Below are positions 24,144 to 32,226 of a stretch of DNA of 64,000 bases, in pieces. The translations under genes and the position numbers were made by a program. Position 1 is the stretch's first letter, and the number at the start of each line of letters is the position of its first letter. The stretch lies in contig CAZQIC010000001.1 of NCBI GenBank assembly GCA_964593555.1, forward strand, positions 59,710 through 123,709, read 5' to 3'. Source of the DNA: CAZQIC01 sp964593555. Lineage in GTDB: Bacteria; Bacteroidota; Bacteroidia; JAFLBG01. A model generated the notes under the pieces. That model saw only the letters and a list, made by a program, of their open reading frames with translations, made no database searches and was not told where the DNA came from.

Positions 24144-25550
24144 ATGGCTAGTATCAACAAATGCCTTATTTATTTTTTGATTTTTGCAGGCTCTGTCTCC
24201 CGCATAATGGCTGTGGACGCGACTAACATTAAATTTCAGGTAAAAGGAATAAGAGATACTTTTTGTTTGCTGGCATACAGTTATGGCGAACAAAAATATG
24301 TCCGGGATACTTTAAGGGTAGATGGTGCAGGGAAGCTCGCCTTTCATTCTAAAGAAAAATGTCCGGAAGGAATTTACTCATTAATAATTCCTGGGAAAAA
24401 GTTTTTTGATTTTGTGATGGATGGCCCACAGAATTTTTCTGTTGAGGTGGATACACTTAATATGCTTACAAGCCTTAAAATAAAAGGTTCTCCCGAGAAC
24501 GATCTTTTTTTAGGGTATACAAAATTCATTGATCAAAAAACCAAAGAGGTAATGCCGCTTAGGGAGAGGATGGGAAATGTAAGTGGCAAAAAAGATTCTT
24601 TAGATATCTTCCAGGCTAAAATGAATAAGATAGATGCTGAAGTAACTAAGTACCAGGAAGACCTAATGAAACAGCATCCGCAAAGTTTTACAGCTAAACT
24701 GATAAAAGCGTTTACAAATATTAAGATTCCGGAAGCTCCCAAGTTGCCAGGCGGAGCAATTGATTCCACTTTCGCGTATAGATATTACAAAGCGCATTTT
24801 TGGGATAACATAGATCTGAAAGATGATAGAATGGTTTATTGCACCGCTTTTGCTGTAAAGCTGAAAGACTATTTTGCGAACATGATCTTGCAGCATCCGG
24901 ATACAATAATAAAAGAAGCGGATGTATTTTTAAATAGATTAAAAGGAACAAAAGATCTATTGAAGTTTACTACCTACCATCTCACGAGTACTTACGGAAC
25001 AGGATTGATCATGGGTATGGATGCAGTATGGGTGCATGTAGTAAACAAAGTATATACGGGAGGGCAGGCATATTGGGCCGACTCGGCAATGACTGCAGAA
25101 ATGGTTGGCGTTGCAGGTAAGCTTGGGCCTTTGTTAATAGGTAAAATCGCACCTGATATTGCATTGCGTGATACCAGTGATAGAGTGGTAAAATTAAGTT
25201 CTGTGAAAGCAAAATATACCATTCTGCTTTTCTGGGATCATGATTGTAGTCATTGTCTGAAAGAGGTTCCAAAATTTGCCGAGTTATATGAAAAAGTAAA
25301 ATCAAAAGGAGTGGAAGTTTATGCCGCTGAAGGAACGCAGGAGAATAAGGCCTGGAAAAAATATGTTCACGATCATAATCTTAAATGGATAAATGTTGAA
25401 GACCCTTATGGCGAAAGTAATTTCAGGCAGAAGTATGATCTTCAAAGTTTCCCGGTGGTGTATTTGCTGGATGAGAACAAAAAAATAATTGCCAAGCGGA
25501 TCAACAGCGAGCAGGTCGAACAAATGCTGCAAAATTTGTTGAAGTCATAA
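24144..25550 (+). CDS. Exported TlpA-like thioredoxin with N-terminal DUF4369/DUF5106-type domains
   Basis: A 468-residue protein. A signal peptide (about 1-22) is followed by a beta-rich domain of the DUF4369 kind (FQVKGIRDTFCLLAYSYG, about 28-115), a helical DUF5106-like region (about 120-325) and a C-terminal thioredoxin domain (about 330-468) beginning IGKIAPDIALRD. The active site is WDHDCSHCLKEVP with C368/C371, and the cis-proline region reads QSFPVVYLLDE. Such proteins act as periplasmic disulfide reductases in Bacteroidota, often stress related. It stands alone between a divergent HMA operon and eamA; no matching -7 box was found upstream. Confidence 0.87.
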   Translation: MASINKCLIYFLIFAGSVSRIMAVDATNIKFQVKGIRDTFCLLAYSYGEQKYVRDTLRVDGAGKLAFHSKEKCPEGIYSLIIPGKKFFDFVMDGPQNFSVEVDTLNMLTSLKIKGSPENDLFLGYTKFIDQKTKEVMPLRERMGNVSGKKDSLDIFQAKMNKIDAEVTKYQEDLMKQHPQSFTAKLIKAFTNIKIPEAPKLPGGAIDSTFAYRYYKAHFWDNIDLKDDRMVYCTAFAVKLKDYFANMILQHPDTIIKEADVFLNRLKGTKDLLKFTTYHLTSTYGTGLIMGMDAVWVHVVNKVYTGGQAYWADSAMTAEMVGVAGKLGPLLIGKIAPDIALRDTSDRVVKLSSVKAKYTILLFWDHDCSHCLKEVPKFAELYEKVKSKGVEVYAAEGTQENKAWKKYVHDHNLKWINVEDPYGESNFRQKYDLQSFPVVYLLDENKKIIAKRINSEQVEQMLQNLLKS

Positions 25551-25562
25551 ATGATATCTTTG
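25536..25562 (+). promoter_or_regulatory. Promoter of the EamA transporter gene
   Basis: A -7 box TATCTTTG (25555-25562) follows TTG (25536-25538) at 16-base spacing, shorter than usual. The box starts five bases after the stop of the preceding gene and 31 bases before the ATG at 25594. Confidence 0.5.
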
Positions 25563-25593
25563 TGAAGCAGCCTATTTCGGGTTTGTTTCTTAT

Positions 25594-26481
25594 ATGAATA
25601 AAAATTCTACCTCTTTAAAAAGCTGGATCATTTTCATTACACTTTCATTGGTGTGGGGCAGTTCATTCATCCTCATGAAAAAAGGGATGTTGGCGTTTTC
25701 TTCTTCCCAGGTTGCCGCGTTAAGAATTTTTATGGCATTTTTATTTTTTCTTCCCATCGCTTTCTGGCATTATAAAAAAGAATATTTAAAACACTGGAAA
25801 GCATTTGTTGTAATGGGTGTGTTTGGTAATCTTATTCCTGCATTTTTATTTACAAAAGCGGAAACTGTGATTAGCAGTTCGCTCGCGGGTATGCTCAACT
25901 CATTAACCCCGCTATTTACCATGCTGCTGGGTATTGCAGCTTATAAAACAAAAGCATCGTTTAAAAATTTTGCAGGAATATTTCTCGGACTAATTGGTGC
26001 AATGGGTTTATTGTATTTTTCTTCCGATGGAAACATATCAGGAAACTTGGAGTATGGCTCATATGTTATCGCTGCCACCATATGTTATGCGATAAGTGTA
26101 AATGCGATACGTGCAAAACTGGGAGGTGTTAATCCGGTAACTGCCTCCATTTGGGCAATGAGTTTTATTGGCCCTGTAGCGGGCTTGTATTTATGTTTTA
26201 CTGATTTTATACCACGCATGTCAAACGAACCTTTGGCCTTAAGCAGTTTAGGCTATACCGCTATCCTGGGTATATTCGGTACGTCCATTTCTGTAATTTA
26301 TTTCAACAGACTCATTCATGATACAAGCGCTATTTTTGCCTCCTCGGTTACCTATTTTATACCCCTTGTAGCTATTTTTTGGGGTATTTTAGATGGAGAA
26401 CAGCTCAAAAACAGCTATTTTTTGTTTATTGGCCTTATCCTTTTTGGGGTGTATTTGATCAACAATAAATCGAGTAAATAA
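25594..26481 (+). CDS. EamA/DMT-family transporter
   Basis: A 295-residue inner-membrane protein with ten hydrophobic helices arranged as two EamA repeats, the fold of the drug/metabolite transporter superfamily. Typical segments are WIIFITLSLVWGSSFILMKKG at the start, AALRIFMAFLFF, and LGTSISVIYFNRLIHDTSA-like helices in the second half, then a short basic end (NNKSSK). The substrate cannot be told from sequence; relatives export amino acids, nucleobases or drugs. It has its own promoter overlapping the preceding gene and is followed by inverted repeats that separate it from rplU. Confidence 0.9.
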   Translation: MNKNSTSLKSWIIFITLSLVWGSSFILMKKGMLAFSSSQVAALRIFMAFLFFLPIAFWHYKKEYLKHWKAFVVMGVFGNLIPAFLFTKAETVISSSLAGMLNSLTPLFTMLLGIAAYKTKASFKNFAGIFLGLIGAMGLLYFSSDGNISGNLEYGSYVIAATICYAISVNAIRAKLGGVNPVTASIWAMSFIGPVAGLYLCFTDFIPRMSNEPLALSSLGYTAILGIFGTSISVIYFNRLIHDTSAIFASSVTYFIPLVAIFWGILDGEQLKNSYFLFIGLILFGVYLINNKSSK

Positions 26482-26609
26482 TATCCCGATAAAAAATCAT
26501 TCTAATTTAATTAAAAATGGGTGATTTTGACACGACTTTTAATCGGGATAAGCCTGAGTAATACCGTAGTTCGGCTTATTCAAGCCTTCTACAATATAAC
26601 TCAGGCTTA
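26482..26609. repeat. Nested inverted repeats between eamA and rplU
   Basis: This 128-base gap holds three complementary pairs: TATCCCGAT (26482-26490) with ATCGGGATA (26542-26550); TAAGCCTGAGT (26549-26559) with ACTCAGGCTTA (26599-26609); and an inner GGCTT (26573-26577) with AAGCC (26582-26586). The word TAGTTCGGCTT (26567-26577) and the ATCCCGAT arm both recur after rpmA (27464-27527). The first pair may help end eamA transcription; the rest lies just upstream of the rplU promoter. Confidence 0.6.
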
Positions 26610-26613
26610 AATT

Positions 26614-26643
26614 TTGCCGATTTAAATTAATTTGCTACTTTCG
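26614..26643 (+). promoter_or_regulatory. Promoter of rplU-rpmA
   Basis: TTG (26614-26616), 19 bases, then TACTTTCG (26636-26643), one base from the TAnnTTTG consensus. Spacing is exactly the preferred value. The ATG of rplU is 40 bases downstream, leaving a leader of about 35 bases. Confidence 0.6.
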
Positions 26644-26683
26644 CATCCCCTAATTTAGAATTAATAAGTAAAATTTATATATC

Positions 26684-27121
26684 ATGTACGCAATTGTAGA
26701 TATCGCAGGGCAACAGTTTAAGGTAAAAAAAGACCAAAAAGTGTATGTTCACCGTCTTGAAGCTGAAGAAGGAGCTAAAGTAGAATTTGATAAAGTTCTT
26801 TTGGTTGAGAACGAAGGAAAGATTGACATTGGTGTTCCAACTGTTGATGGTGTAAGAGTTGCAGTTAAAGTGTTAACTCACCTTAAAGGCGATAAAGTAA
26901 TCGTTTTCAAAAAGAAAAGAAGAAAAGGATATCAAAAATCTAATGGTCACCGTCAGGCCCTTACACAAATTTTAGTTCAGGGTATATTAGCTAAAGGCGA
27001 GATTTTAAAAGAAACTGCTGAAGCAGCTCCTAAGCCTAAAAAAGTAAAAGCTGAAGCTTCTGCTGAAGAGAAACCTAAAAAAGCGAAAGCAAAAAAAGCA
27101 GCAAAGGAAACTGAAGAATAA
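26684..27121 (+). CDS. rplU: 50S ribosomal protein bL21
   Basis: Large-subunit ribosomal protein that binds 23S rRNA. Residues 1-103 match bL21 (MYAIVDIAGQQFKVKKDQ at the start, KVIVFKKKRRKGYQKSNGHRQ for rRNA contact). Residues from about 110 to 145 form an added tail very rich in Lys, Ala and Glu (EAAPKPKKVKAEA ... KAKKAAKETEE); such basic tails are common on Bacteroidota bL21 and are likely disordered. rpmA follows after 21 bases. The pair has its own promoter and terminator. Confidence 0.97.
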   Translation: MYAIVDIAGQQFKVKKDQKVYVHRLEAEEGAKVEFDKVLLVENEGKIDIGVPTVDGVRVAVKVLTHLKGDKVIVFKKKRRKGYQKSNGHRQALTQILVQGILAKGEILKETAEAAPKPKKVKAEASAEEKPKKAKAKKAAKETEE

Positions 27122-27142
27122 TAATATTTAACACTCAATACA

Positions 27143-27406
27143 ATGGCACATAAGAAAGGCGTCGGTTCGGTAAAAAATGACAGAGAGTCACACAGTAAAC
27201 GCTTAGGTATTAAAATATTTGGCGGACAAGTTGTTGTTGCCGGAAACATTATTGTAAGACAAAGAGGAACAAAACACAATCCAGGTGAAAATGTTGGTAT
27301 TGGAAAAGACCATACACTTTTTGCATTGGTTGATGGAAAAGTTGCTTTCAGAAAAAAGAAAAATGACAGATCGTATGTATCTGTTGTTCCTACTACTGCA
27401 GCGTAA
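27143..27406 (+). CDS. rpmA: 50S ribosomal protein bL27
   Basis: Large-subunit ribosomal protein whose N-terminus reaches the peptidyl-transferase centre. The 87-residue sequence has the conserved start MAHKKGVGSVKNDRESHSKRLG, the GNIIVRQRGTKHNPGENVGIG core and the FRKKKNDRSYVSV end. The N-terminus is Ala-His directly after Met, so it lacks the cleavable extension found in Firmicutes bL27. It is second in the rplU-rpmA operon and is followed 21 bases later by a strong terminator. Confidence 0.97.
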   Translation: MAHKKGVGSVKNDRESHSKRLGIKIFGGQVVVAGNIIVRQRGTKHNPGENVGIGKDHTLFALVDGKVAFRKKKNDRSYVSVVPTTAA

Positions 27407-27427
27407 TTAATAAAACACATTTATTTT

Positions 27428-27464
27428 CTCCCCTGTAGCGCAAGTTGCAGGGGAGTTTTTTTTT
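27428..27464 (+). terminator. Rho-independent terminator of rplU-rpmA
   Basis: An 8-bp GC-rich stem (CTCCCCTG at 27428-27435 with CAGGGGAG at 27448-27455) and a 12-base loop are followed by nine T (27456-27464). Confidence 0.92.
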
Positions 27465-27527
27465 AGTTCGGCTTGTTCCACTTTGGAACTTAGCCGAATT
27501 TATCCCGATCGCACAGCGCATCGGGAT
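27464..27527. repeat. Paired inverted repeats between rpmA and serS
   Basis: TTCGGCT (27467-27473) and GTTCCA (27475-27480) pair with TGGAAC (27484-27489) and AGCCGAA (27492-27498), forming one hairpin. ATCCCGAT (27502-27509) pairs with ATCGGGAT (27520-27527), forming a second. The words TAGTTCGGCTT and ATCCCGAT also lie upstream of rplU, so the ribosomal operon is bracketed by related elements. Confidence 0.6.
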
Positions 27528-27562
27528 CTAGCTATACGAACAATTATATCCTGTATTTATCG

Positions 27563-27570
27563 TAAATTTG
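27563..27570 (+). promoter_or_regulatory. -7 box of serS
   Basis: TAAATTTG, a full match to TAnnTTTG, 22 bases before the serS ATG. No -33 TTG at the usual spacing. Confidence 0.45.
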
Positions 27571-27592
27571 AATAACACAATTTTAATGCTTT

Positions 27593-28864
27593 ATGTTACA
27601 ACCGGCTTATATACGCGAAAATAAAAACGAAGTACTCGAGAGGCTTGCCGTCAAAAATTTTGACGGAGCTAAGCTCATTGATCAGATCATTGAAACAGAT
27701 GCTTCCCGAAGAAAAATTCAGAATGAATTGGATACGTTGTTGAATGAAGCCAATATATTGGCTAAACAGATTGGTGATTTATTTAAAGCTGGAAAAAAAG
27801 CGGAGGCTGATGATCTGAAAAATAAAAGCACGGCATTAAAAGAGAGCGCTAAAAAACTGGAAGAGTCTTTGGTTGAGAATGAGAAAGAACTCACAAAGTC
27901 TTTAGTGTTGATACCGAATTTACCAAGTGTAAAAGTCCCAAAAGGAAAAACACCACAGGATAATGAGAAGGTTCATGAAGAAGGTGTTATTCCAACCCTT
28001 GAAGCAAACGCTGTTCCGCATTGGGACCTTGCTTCTAAATATGATCTTATTGATTTTGAATTGGGAGTGAAATTAACAGGCGCAGGTTTTCCTGTATACA
28101 AGGGCAAAGGTGCGCGTTTGCAGCGTGCGCTAATTAATTTTTTCCTCGATAATGCTACAGCTGCCTGTTACTTGGAAGTGCAGCCTCCTATTATGGTGAA
28201 TGAAGCATCCGGTTTTGGTACGGGGCAATTGCCAGATAAGGAAGGACAAATGTATCATGTAGGTATTGATAATTTATATCTGATCCCAACGGCAGAAGTA
28301 CCCGTTACCAATATGTACAGGGACATGGTATTAAAGGCAAGTGATTTTCCAATAAAGAATTGTGCGTACACGCCTTGTTTCCGTAGGGAAGCTGGCAGCT
28401 ATGGTAAAGATGTAAGAGGGTTAAACCGCTTGCACCAGTTTGATAAAGTGGAAATAGTACAAGTGGTGCATCCTGATAAGTCTTATGAAGTGTTGGAAGA
28501 AATGAAGGAGTATGTGGCAGGATTATTACGCAAACTGGAATTACCTTTCAGGATATTAAAACTTTGCGGCGGTGATATGAGTTTTGCATCTGCACTAACT
28601 TATGACATGGAGGTATATTCTACTGCTCAGCAAAAATGGTTAGAGGTAAGTTCTGTTTCTAATTTCGAATCTTTTCAAAGTAATCGTCTTAAACTTCGGT
28701 TTAAAGACGGACAAGCAAAGCCGCAATTGGCGCATACACTAAATGGCAGCGCATTAGCGTTACCTAGGATAGTAGCGTCGTTGCTGGAAAATAATCAAAC
28801 AAGCCAGGGAATTAAAATTCCTAAAGCATTGGTGCCTTATACAGGGTTTGATCTGATCAATTAA
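27593..28864 (+). CDS. serS: Serine--tRNA ligase
   Basis: Charges tRNA-Ser (and tRNA-Sec) with serine in two steps through seryl-adenylate. The 423-residue protein has the N-terminal antiparallel coiled-coil arm (about 27-105, rich in Lys/Glu/Ala) that grips the long variable arm of the tRNA, then the class II catalytic core with motif 2 (CFRREAGSYGKDVRGLNRLHQFDKVE, read in pieces around 262-290) and motif 3 (LALPRIVASLLEN near 392-404). Length and order are standard. A lipoprotein and a TPR gene follow closely on the same strand, so serS likely heads a small operon. Confidence 0.97.
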   Translation: MLQPAYIRENKNEVLERLAVKNFDGAKLIDQIIETDASRRKIQNELDTLLNEANILAKQIGDLFKAGKKAEADDLKNKSTALKESAKKLEESLVENEKELTKSLVLIPNLPSVKVPKGKTPQDNEKVHEEGVIPTLEANAVPHWDLASKYDLIDFELGVKLTGAGFPVYKGKGARLQRALINFFLDNATAACYLEVQPPIMVNEASGFGTGQLPDKEGQMYHVGIDNLYLIPTAEVPVTNMYRDMVLKASDFPIKNCAYTPCFRREAGSYGKDVRGLNRLHQFDKVEIVQVVHPDKSYEVLEEMKEYVAGLLRKLELPFRILKLCGGDMSFASALTYDMEVYSTAQQKWLEVSSVSNFESFQSNRLKLRFKDGQAKPQLAHTLNGSALALPRIVASLLENNQTSQGIKIPKALVPYTGFDLIN

Positions 28865-28876
28865 AAAACACGCGGG

Positions 28877-29455
28877 ATGAAAAAATATTTATTTTATTTT
28901 TCTTTCCTGGCGATAAGTGGCTCTGTTTTTCAATCCTGTAAAAACACTTCGGATAACCCTGATAAAGTTCAATTGCTGGATAGTCTTTTAAAGACGATCA
29001 CCAATGTTGAAAAAGAATTGAGCGCGCTTGACAGTTCTGCGATATTATCCAAGGCGAATAAAATGGATGAAATTTATTCATTATTAAATGAAAACAAACC
29101 TGATACGGTAACAAAAGAAACAGGATTTATTATTGAAACATTTAACAATAGAAAAAAAGTATTCGATACTTACCGTGCTAAAAAAGCACTGTTTTTTGAG
29201 CAGATGAGTCGCACAAAAAAACAATTGCATGATCTTTCACACGATCTCGATAAAAATTTAATAGAAGACGATAAGATGGGCACCTTTTTTGCTACAGAAA
29301 CGAAAAGGGCAAATGAGCTGATTGAGTCTGCTCAGATAACTATTAAAAGTATGAATGAATCGTTAAGCGGTTTTGATAGTGCTAACGTTGCAGTGCAGGA
29401 TTTGGTTTTTAAATTAAAAGCAGTAAATGACAGTGTTGCATTGTCAATAAAATGA
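28877..29455 (+). CDS. Lipoprotein of unknown function, helical
   Basis: A 192-residue protein with a lipoprotein signal peptide (MKKYLFYFSFLAISGSVFQSC, acylated Cys21, the last base of which is given by position only). The mature part is almost wholly charged helix (for example KQLHDLSHDLDKNLIEDD, KRANELIESAQITIKSMN) with heptad-like spacing, suggesting a coiled coil. It begins 12 bases after the serS stop and overlaps the TPR gene by four bases (ATGA), so it is co-translated with it. The two exported products may form an envelope complex; no family recognised. Confidence 0.75.
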   Translation: MKKYLFYFSFLAISGSVFQSCKNTSDNPDKVQLLDSLLKTITNVEKELSALDSSAILSKANKMDEIYSLLNENKPDTVTKETGFIIETFNNRKKVFDTYRAKKALFFEQMSRTKKQLHDLSHDLDKNLIEDDKMGTFFATETKRANELIESAQITIKSMNESLSGFDSANVAVQDLVFKLKAVNDSVALSIK

Positions 29456-31266
29456 GGATATGTTTTTTACATATTATTTTTCTATTCACTTGTGCAGGCT
29501 TGTTTGCGCAATCAAATACTGATGGCCTGCTTGCAGATCAATATTTTAAGAATAAAGAATACGATAAAGCAATTGTCTATTATGAAAAGCTGAGCAATAA
29601 AAATCCTGTTCAGTACTACAAAAATTATCTTACCAGTCTTATTGAAACAAAAAATTATAAAGAGGCGGAAAAATTAATAAAAAAATTATCAAAGAAAGAT
29701 CCTAATGATCCTGCTTATTGGGTAGACCTTGGTTCATTATATAAAGTGCAAGGGCAGGATGCAGAAGCCAAAAAACAATTTGAGAAAAGTATAAAGCAAC
29801 TTAGTCCTTCGCAGGAGCAAGCTATTGATATGGCTAAGGCCTTCATGAAAATAAAGGAATGGGATTATGCTATTAATACCTATAAGCAGGCACAGCGAAT
29901 GATCGGCGATATTTATCCTTTCAATTTTGAATTGGCAGAAGTGTATGGCGCAAAGGGTGATGTGGCTGCAATGATCAATCAATACTTGAGCGTATTGGAG
30001 GTTAATGAAGGTTATATACAAAGTGTGCAAAATACATTACAAACAAGTATTGGTTCTGAAAGTGAAGCGCAGAAAAATGAGATCATAAAAAAAGAATTGC
30101 TCAGGAAAATTCAGGATGTGCCTAACAAAACAATTTTTTCTGAATTGTTGATCTGGATACAAATGCAAAACCAGGATTTTGAAGGCGCATTTTTACAAGG
30201 TAAAGCATTAGATAAACGAAAAAAAGAAGAAGGCACAAGAGTAATGGGAATGGCAGGAATTTTTGCCGCGAACAAAAGTTATGATGTTGCTGTAAAAGCT
30301 TATGAATATGTGATTGCACTTGGTCCTAAAAACTATTTGTATACCAATGCAAGAATGGAATTGCTGAATGTGATGTATAAAAAAGTGGTGGAGAAAGGTG
30401 CTTTCACGCAGGCTGATCTATTGTCGCTGCAAAAGAATTACCAGATCGCGTTGAATGAATTGGGTAAACAGGAAAATACTGTTCCGTTAATAAAGAACTA
30501 TGCACACCTTGAAGCATTTTACCTGCACAATATGGATACGGCTATTTCATTGTTGCAGGAAGCAGTTGCTTTCTCCAGGCAAAACGCTGCAATTGCTGCG
30601 GATTGTAAATTAGAGCTTGGCGATATATTATTATTAAGCGGAGATATCTGGGAAGCATCATTGACTTATTCGCAGGTTGAAAAAGCATTTAAGTATGATG
30701 CAGTAGGGCAGGAGGCAAAATTTCGCAATGCCCGGATATCTTACTATACAGGAGATTTCAAATGGGCGAAAGCGCAATTGGATGTTTTAAAAGGAGCAAC
30801 CTCAAAACTTATTTCCAACGATGCAATGGATCTTTCGATGGTGATCACTGATAATCTGGCTGTAGACACAAATGAAGTACCATTGAATATGTTTGCAAGA
30901 GCAGATCTTTTGGCATTTCAAAATAAAGACGAAGAAGCATTAAAAGTGTTGGACTCTTTAACTGTAGGTTATGCGTTTCATGCTTTGGCAGATGATGTAC
31001 TTTATAAAAAGTACGAGATAATGATGAAGGAAAAAAAGTTTAATGAGGCAGGTGTTTTTTTAGAAAGAATAAAAAATAATTTCCCCGAAGATATTCTGGC
31101 GGACGATGCCACGTTTAAATTAGCAGAAATGAACGAGGAGATTTTTAAGAATAAAGAAAAAGCAATGGAGCTTTACCAGGATGTATTATTGAAATTCCCG
31201 GGAAGCTTGTATGTGGTGGAGGCGAGGAAGAAGTACAGGGCTTTGAGGGGGGATGTGGTGAATTAG
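29452..31266 (+). CDS. Exported tetratricopeptide-repeat protein
   Basis: A 604-residue protein with a signal peptide ending at GLFAQ. From about residue 25 it consists of TPR-type helix pairs (DQYFKNKEYDKAIVYYEKL, AYWVDLGSLYKVQGQDAEA, LADDATFKLAEMNEEIF); the last repeats resemble the YbgF/outer-membrane-assembly type (KAMELYQDVLLKFPGSLYV). It is expected in the periplasm as a scaffold. Its start overlaps the stop of the lipoprotein gene by four bases. The serS-TPR-DUF4286-ksgA-mgtE order seems a conserved Bacteroidota neighbourhood, from memory. Confidence 0.85.
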   Translation: MRICFLHIIFLFTCAGLFAQSNTDGLLADQYFKNKEYDKAIVYYEKLSNKNPVQYYKNYLTSLIETKNYKEAEKLIKKLSKKDPNDPAYWVDLGSLYKVQGQDAEAKKQFEKSIKQLSPSQEQAIDMAKAFMKIKEWDYAINTYKQAQRMIGDIYPFNFELAEVYGAKGDVAAMINQYLSVLEVNEGYIQSVQNTLQTSIGSESEAQKNEIIKKELLRKIQDVPNKTIFSELLIWIQMQNQDFEGAFLQGKALDKRKKEEGTRVMGMAGIFAANKSYDVAVKAYEYVIALGPKNYLYTNARMELLNVMYKKVVEKGAFTQADLLSLQKNYQIALNELGKQENTVPLIKNYAHLEAFYLHNMDTAISLLQEAVAFSRQNAAIAADCKLELGDILLLSGDIWEASLTYSQVEKAFKYDAVGQEAKFRNARISYYTGDFKWAKAQLDVLKGATSKLISNDAMDLSMVITDNLAVDTNEVPLNMFARADLLAFQNKDEEALKVLDSLTVGYAFHALADDVLYKKYEIMMKEKKFNEAGVFLERIKNNFPEDILADDATFKLAEMNEEIFKNKEKAMELYQDVLLKFPGSLYVVEARKKYRALRGDVVN

Positions 31267-31284
31267 TTTAAAGTTCGAAGTCTA

Positions 31285-31308
31285 GGTAATCGGTAGTCAG
31301 TAATCAGT
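31285..31308. repeat. Left flank of an inverted-repeat pair around the 31.3-31.8 kb gene
   Basis: GGTAATCGGT (31285-31294) is the exact reverse complement of ACCGATTACC at 31846-31855, on the other side of the small membrane-protein gene. The following GTCAGTAATCAGT echoes the ACTGAC words of the right flank. Confidence 0.5.
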
Positions 31309-31324
31309 ATTTGGAGTTAGTATT

Positions 31325-31837
31325 ATGGTAAGGAAAAAAATATTTAGATTTGTTTATAATGTAAGTATTGTTTGGTCTGTTTTTTCTATCCTTACTTTGT
31401 TATTTAGTCATTTTTTCCCTCTTGAATTTGAGAATTCAAATTACAGATTTAAGTATTATTTTATTATCGCGTCAAGCGTACCCATATCAATTTTGTTGTC
31501 ATTATTTCGACTTGGATATATTGAAGAAACAAGAGAGAGGATTGTTAAAAGAATTATTGTAACAATTGTTATTTCGGTATCAGCTGTACCTGTAATGTTT
31601 TTCTTTTTTCTTGCAACGGGGTTTTGTGGCTATTTAACAGATAAAATTTTGTTCGAGAATATTCAAGATGCTTCAATAAAAATTGTTGAGAGGCATTATG
31701 ATTGCGGCGCTTTCGATGGAGATTATCCTGAGTATGAGATATATAAAACTGTGCCTTTAACAAATCAACTAAGCTATGTTGTGAAAACTGATACTAATAA
31801 ATTAGATTTCAAAGTATGGTCAAAAGTTGACAACTAA
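31325..31837 (+). CDS. Small membrane protein of unknown function
   Basis: A 170-residue protein with three likely membrane helices (about 9-28, 40-60 and 78-98) and a C-terminal soluble part of about 65 residues (RHYDCGAFDGDYPEYEIYKT). No family recognised. It sits between the TPR gene and the DUF4286-ksgA pair and is flanked by a 10-bp inverted repeat (31285-31294 and 31846-31855) plus simple repeats, which suggests it was inserted into an otherwise compact operon. A/T content appears higher than in its neighbours. Confidence that it is a real gene is moderate. Confidence 0.6.
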   Translation: MVRKKIFRFVYNVSIVWSVFSILTLLFSHFFPLEFENSNYRFKYYFIIASSVPISILLSLFRLGYIEETRERIVKRIIVTIVISVSAVPVMFFFFLATGFCGYLTDKILFENIQDASIKIVERHYDCGAFDGDYPEYEIYKTVPLTNQLSYVVKTDTNKLDFKVWSKVDN

Positions 31838-31839
31838 AA

Positions 31840-31912
31840 CCAATAACCGATTACCGGACACCGATAACTGACAACCGATAACCATCAACCATCAACCATC
31901 AACCATCAACTA
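31840..31912. repeat. Degenerate ACCGATA repeats and four tandem ACCATCA units
   Basis: ACCGAT occurs at 31846, 31860 and 31874, followed by four perfect 7-base tandem copies of ACCATCA (31881-31908), ending nine bases before the DUF4286 ATG. A 7-base repeat can change copy number by slippage; here it would alter only the leader length of DUF4286-ksgA. Confidence 0.75.
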
Positions 31913-31917
31913 AAGGT

Positions 31918-32226
31918 ATGATCATCTACAATGTAACAATCAATATAGAAAACGACATCCATGACGAATGGCTGCAGTGGATGAAGAGTGTTCATATTCC
32001 AAACGTAATGCGTACTGGTTTTTTCCTGGAAAGTAAAATGTGTAAAATATTGGTTCAGGAAGAGCAAGGCACATCGTATTGCGTACAATATACTTGTGCA
32101 AATATGAAAGATTATGAAGAATATAAAAAAGTCCATGCTCTTGCAATGCAAAAAGAAGTACTGGATAAGTACGGTGATAAATTTGTGGCATTCAGAACAT
32201 TATTAGAAGTGGTGGATAAACAATGA
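31918..32226 (+). CDS. DUF4286 family protein
   Basis: A 102-residue cytosolic protein beginning MIIYNVTINIENDIHDEWLQ with the HIPNVMRTGFF segment and LLEVV end that I recognise as DUF4286, a small ferredoxin-like (dimeric alpha-beta barrel type) family of unknown function found with ksgA in Bacteroidota. Its last four bases (ATGA) overlap the start of ksgA, so the two are translationally coupled. A role related to ribosome maturation is guessed only from this coupling. Confidence 0.85.
   Translation: MIIYNVTINIENDIHDEWLQWMKSVHIPNVMRTGFFLESKMCKILVQEEQGTSYCVQYTCANMKDYEEYKKVHALAMQKEVLDKYGDKFVAFRTLLEVVDKQ

Noticed and set aside
31881..31908. Tandem 7-base repeats as a CRISPR array
   Set aside because: Units are contiguous without spacers and only 7 bases long; no cas genes are in the window.
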